Assembly (NCBI GenBank): GCA_963665705.1
Contig: OY762448.1
Span: 2,356,001-2,420,000 of the forward strand
Length of the DNA: 64,000 bases
Direction of reading: 5' to 3'
Source of the DNA: Saccharicrinis sp963665705
GTDB taxonomy: Bacteria > Bacteroidota > Bacteroidia > Bacteroidales > Marinilabiliaceae
The notes under the pieces were generated by a model. The model saw only the letters and a list, made by a program, of their open reading frames with translations, ran no database searches and was not told the origin of the DNA. Positions 61,316 through 64,000 of this stretch are shown here, piece by piece. The first letter of the stretch is position 1. Each line of letters opens with the position of its first letter. Position numbers and translations under genes: made by a program.

Positions 61316-62848
61316 GTAACTATTCAGTGTAGATTTCAAAAACTAAATATTTCAGAAAAAATGTTGGTAACTTTAGCTGAAAACCACCAGAATTGTGAAT
61401 AACCTTTGTGCAAATTCTATAGCAGCAATCATTTGTATAGCGAACTTTGCATCGCATGACAAAGAAGATAAGCATAGAGGAACGGTTAGACAATTTACTC
61501 AACAAAGTAGATAATTTAGAGAATCGAGTAGTTGAGTTAGAAGCTGAAAACAAACAGTTGAAAGCAGAGAATTGTAAGCTCAAAAAACGCTTATCTAAAT
61601 ACGAGACTCCTAAAAACAGTAAGAATAGCAGTAAGCCTCCGTCAAGCGATTTTCCCAAACCAGCGAAAACAAGTTCGTTAAGAAAGAAATCAGGAAAGAA
61701 ACCAGGAGGCCAAAAGGGGCATATGGGCAACACTTTGAAAACAGTATCTAATCCAGATATTATTACCAACCACCAAGCCAGTTACTGTACTTGTTGTGGC
61801 AATGATTTATCAATGATTGTTGGAGAATATGCAGGAAAACGCCAGGTAATAGACATACCGCCAATACAACCAGTTATTACCGAACATCGAATTTTTCACA
61901 AACAATGCAGCTGCGGAACTTTAAATGAAGGCAATTACCCTTCAGGAATTAATGCGCCCATAAGTTACGGAGCTGGAGTGCAGGCTTTAATTGGCTACAT
62001 GAGTGCCCGACAATACATGCCGTATGAACGTTTGAAAGAGTTTTTATATACTGTATTAGGGATTGAGATTAGTTCTGGAGGCATTAATCAGCTTATTGGA
62101 AAAATAACAGCCAAGGCGAAACCTTATTACGAGCAAATCCGAAAGAAAATCCTTTCCGGTAAAATCATAGGAGCTGATGAAACAGGCACTAATGTCAATG
62201 GTAAACTTCATTGGGCTTGGGTCTTTCAGAATCCCGATGCTACATTTTTATCAATCCATACTAAGAGAGGTTTTGCTGCAATGGAAGAAATCATGCCAGA
62301 AGGTTTTAAGAACAATACTTTGGTAACAGATTGCTGGAAATCATATTTTATGACTGATGCCAACAATCACCAATTATGTACTGCACATTTATTACGAGAA
62401 CTTGAATACTTCTGCCAAAAATACCCTAAGAATAATTGGGCATTCCAAATGCGAACTCTAATCAAAAATGCCTTAAGTATCTACAAAGGACAATATACTG
62501 ATAAGAAACCTTCCGATATTGCTTACAGATTCCAAGCCCTCTTGAAACAAGAACTTGATGAAGAAGTCAAGGAAGTGCAAACATTTCAAAACCGATTGAA
62601 AAAGTACGAGCAGTATCTGTTTAATTTTCTAATAAATCCAGAGATTCCACCTGACAACAATGCTTCAGAAAGAGCTGTGCGAAATTTTAAAGTAAAACAA
62701 AAGGTTAGCGGTTTCTTCAAGTCTATAGAAGGTGCCGACTGCTATGCTATATTGCGTTCTATTGTTGATAGTGCAATAAAAAACATTCAGAATCCATTGT
62801 GCGCTTTGCGTGCTATTGCTATGTCTTTTCCAATCACTGAATAGTTAC
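61316..62848 (+). mobile_element. IS66-family insertion sequence, complete, single-gene type
   Basis: 1533 bp with perfect 14-bp terminal inverted repeats: GTAACTATTCAGTG at 61316-61329 and its complement at 62835-62848. The flanking 8 bases AAAAAAAG are identical at 61308-61315 and 62849-62856, the 8-bp target duplication expected of IS66. It carries one transposase gene and no tnpA/tnpB, as in the ISBst12 subgroup. The intact frame and repeats indicate a recent insertion. Confidence 0.95.
61456..62844 (+). CDS. IS66-family transposase (TnpC type)
   Basis: 462 residues from the ATG at 61456. An N-terminal coiled coil (LLNKVDNLENRVVELEAENKQLKAENCKLKKRL), a basic Pro/Ser-rich linker, a zinc-finger domain (CTCCG ... 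CSCG), then the DDE core: Asp in GADETGTN, Asp in VTDCWKSY, Glu in NNASERAVR. Length and order are typical of the IS66 C-type transposase. The stop falls inside the right terminal repeat, with no accessory genes. Confidence 0.95.
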   Translation: MTKKISIEERLDNLLNKVDNLENRVVELEAENKQLKAENCKLKKRLSKYETPKNSKNSSKPPSSDFPKPAKTSSLRKKSGKKPGGQKGHMGNTLKTVSNPDIITNHQASYCTCCGNDLSMIVGEYAGKRQVIDIPPIQPVITEHRIFHKQCSCGTLNEGNYPSGINAPISYGAGVQALIGYMSARQYMPYERLKEFLYTVLGIEISSGGINQLIGKITAKAKPYYEQIRKKILSGKIIGADETGTNVNGKLHWAWVFQNPDATFLSIHTKRGFAAMEEIMPEGFKNNTLVTDCWKSYFMTDANNHQLCTAHLLRELEYFCQKYPKNNWAFQMRTLIKNALSIYKGQYTDKKPSDIAYRFQALLKQELDEEVKEVQTFQNRLKKYEQYLFNFLINPEIPPDNNASERAVRNFKVKQKVSGFFKSIEGADCYAILRSIVDSAIKNIQNPLCALRAIAMSFPITE

Positions 62849-62850
62849 AA

Positions 62851-62880
62851 AAAAAGAAATGCCAGACGTTTCTGGCATTT
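62851..62880 (-). terminator. Terminator of the FtsX-like gene, flanking the IS66 insertion
   Basis: A perfect 10-bp stem (AAATGCCAGA/TCTGGCATTT, loop CGTT) with a run of seven T on the minus strand. The IS66 element was inserted exactly in the T-tract, and its target duplication preserved the tract on this side. Confidence 0.85.
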
Positions 62881-63254
62881 CTTCATTGTCTTGTCTTTAA
62901 TTTAAACCTTTTGTATAAATACATTTATAGTATATATAATAATCATGCCATAAATGGTAAGTTTTTTATTGGTATATTGTATTTGTTGTTAATGTGTTGG
63001 TGTTTAGCTATATATGGTTGTGGTTAATTTTAGGTTGAATAATTTAAGTAAATACATGGTAATATGTAAATGTTCATTACCGTTCATGTAGTGTTCGTAG
63101 TTGTACATCAAAATATTAATTTAAAAATAATTCAAAATTATATTTAGGCATACAGGGTAGTATATTTTAAGGTGTTATAATTTAAATGTATGATGATAAT
63201 GTAAAGTCAAATTCAATGATTATATCGTGATGTATACATTTTGATATTTGATTA
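62881..63254. other. 375-bp gap before the FtsX-like gene end
   Basis: AT-rich 3' region of the leftward FtsX-like gene up to its terminator. No gene or repeat was found. Confidence 0.4.
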
Positions 63255-64000
63255 TCAATCAAACCGTATTGCATCAACAGGAGAAATTTTTGTTATTAAA
63301 TAAGATGGTCCAATCATCATGATATATGATATACAAATTGTAGCAACATTTAAATAAATAAGGTGCAACGGGTGTAAAAACATAGGTACAGTATCCAGAT
63401 AGTAATTTTCTGGATTAAGACTTAGTATGCCAAATGTATTTTGAATAAAATAAATAGCAATACCTATAATATTTCCCCAGATAATGCCTTTTATAATTAT
63501 AAAAGATGCCAGATATAGAAATACTTTTCTAATATTCCAATTTTGTTTTCCTAATGCTTTTAATATTCCAATCATGGCAGTTCTTTCAAGAATGATTATT
63601 AAAAGACCAGATATCATATTAAATCCTGCAACCAAAACAATTAGTATTAATATTACAGTAACATTCATGTCTAGCATATCTAGCCATCCAAGAATTTGTG
63701 GTTGCTGTTGAACTATGCTCGTTGTTCTTAATAAACCACCATCAGGAGATATATGAGCTGCTGCTAATATATCTATTTCCCGGGATAGGGTATTTATCTG
63801 GTCAAAATGTTCCAGAGTAATCTCATAGCCCGTAATTTGATTGTCTTTCCAATTGTTAAGTTTAATAATGTGCCGTATATCTGCAAACATATATACCTTG
63901 TCAAATTCAGGTAAATGAGAATCATAAATGGCACTAATTTTAAAATTGCGTGCTCGAATTTTATCCTGGAAAAAGTAAGTAGGTATTTTATCGCCTACAT
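63255..64000 (-). CDS. FtsX-like ABC permease (LolC/E-type), partial
   Basis: At least 248 residues; the N-terminal part lies beyond the right edge, since the frame is open there. Visible are a periplasmic core-domain stretch (VGDKIPTYFFQDKIRARNFKISAIYDS ... DKVYMFADIRHI) and three to four membrane segments (VILILIVLVAGFNMISGLLIIILE, FLYLASFIIIKGIIWGNIIGI and the last one near the end). The sequence MIGILKALGKQNWNIRKVFLY is the FtsX/LolE cytoplasmic coupling region. It is probably the lipoprotein-releasing permease. The partner ATPase, if any, is not in the window. Confidence 0.85.
   Translation of the reverse strand, partial: VGDKIPTYFFQDKIRARNFKISAIYDSHLPEFDKVYMFADIRHIIKLNNWKDNQITGYEITLEHFDQINTLSREIDILAAAHISPDGGLLRTTSIVQQQPQILGWLDMLDMNVTVILILIVLVAGFNMISGLLIIILERTAMIGILKALGKQNWNIRKVFLYLASFIIIKGIIWGNIIGIAIYFIQNTFGILSLNPENYYLDTVPMFLHPLHLIYLNVATICISYIMMIGPSYLITKISPVDAIRFD

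Overview
The window reads as a low-GC Bacteroidota chromosome segment, most like a marine Bacteroidales/Marinilabiliales. The evidence is the TAnnTTTG-type promoters, the lack of clear Shine-Dalgarno sites, and families largely restricted to the phylum: DUF6266, DUF5020, the Bacteroidota putative porin, HYC_CC_PP, DUF4248-like, and a LytTR kinase/regulator beside an outer-membrane beta-barrel protein. No complete tRNA, rRNA or CRISPR array is visible.

Positions 1-33429 look like an integrated mobile element whose left end lies outside the window. Its right end is marked by a tyrosine integrase (31693-33066), phased direct repeats, and the 3' piece of a tRNA-Leu(GAG) gene (33379-33429). The upstream half of that tRNA's anticodon stem is wrong, as expected of the displaced tRNA end. 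Every resolved gene in the element points left. Three modules follow each other. (a) 1-7186: an operon of seven mostly unrecognised proteins that looks like a virion or structural module. It includes an 832-residue membrane-anchored transglutaminase-fold protein and a beta-rich protein with an acidic then arginine-rich N-terminus. A recurrent [ILVM]-[EDN]-G-[LI] motif is shared among them. The operon is preceded by TTGGT repeated in exact 10-bp phase. (b) 7616-23635: a block of host-like cargo (HAD phosphatases, acetyltransferases, an esterase, VOC and MBL proteins, a LytTR two-component system with an outer-membrane protein). Much of it is decaying through frameshift, amber stop, insertion, duplication and remnants. 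(c) 24016-33066: replication, regulation and integration. It holds a J-domain protein, an Rpn nuclease, a zinc-finger/TOPRIM/P-loop primase-helicase with an iteron array beside it, small HTH proteins, and a gene controlled by what looks like a leader-peptide translational attenuator.

Positions 33430-64000 look like ordinary chromosome: trmO with a ModE-like regulator, a Cus-type metal efflux operon (HMA protein, adaptor, TolC protein, RND pump, cysteine-rich HYC protein), DUF6266, an MrfA-type helicase, a metallophosphoesterase lipoprotein, a UvrD-like helicase, TonB, MATE, a purine permease with a DUF5020 outer-membrane partner, a porin, an MltF-type transglycosylase, a Nudix CoA pyrophosphatase, an intact IS66-family insertion sequence with 8-bp target duplication (61316-62848), and a partial FtsX-like permease.

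The best candidate for something undescribed is the element itself: an apparently tailless, virus-like integrative element. No portal, terminase, tail or conjugation gene is visible, but the left end, where a packaging gene could lie, is missing. All functional statements about the 1-7186 proteins are inference; no database search was possible.
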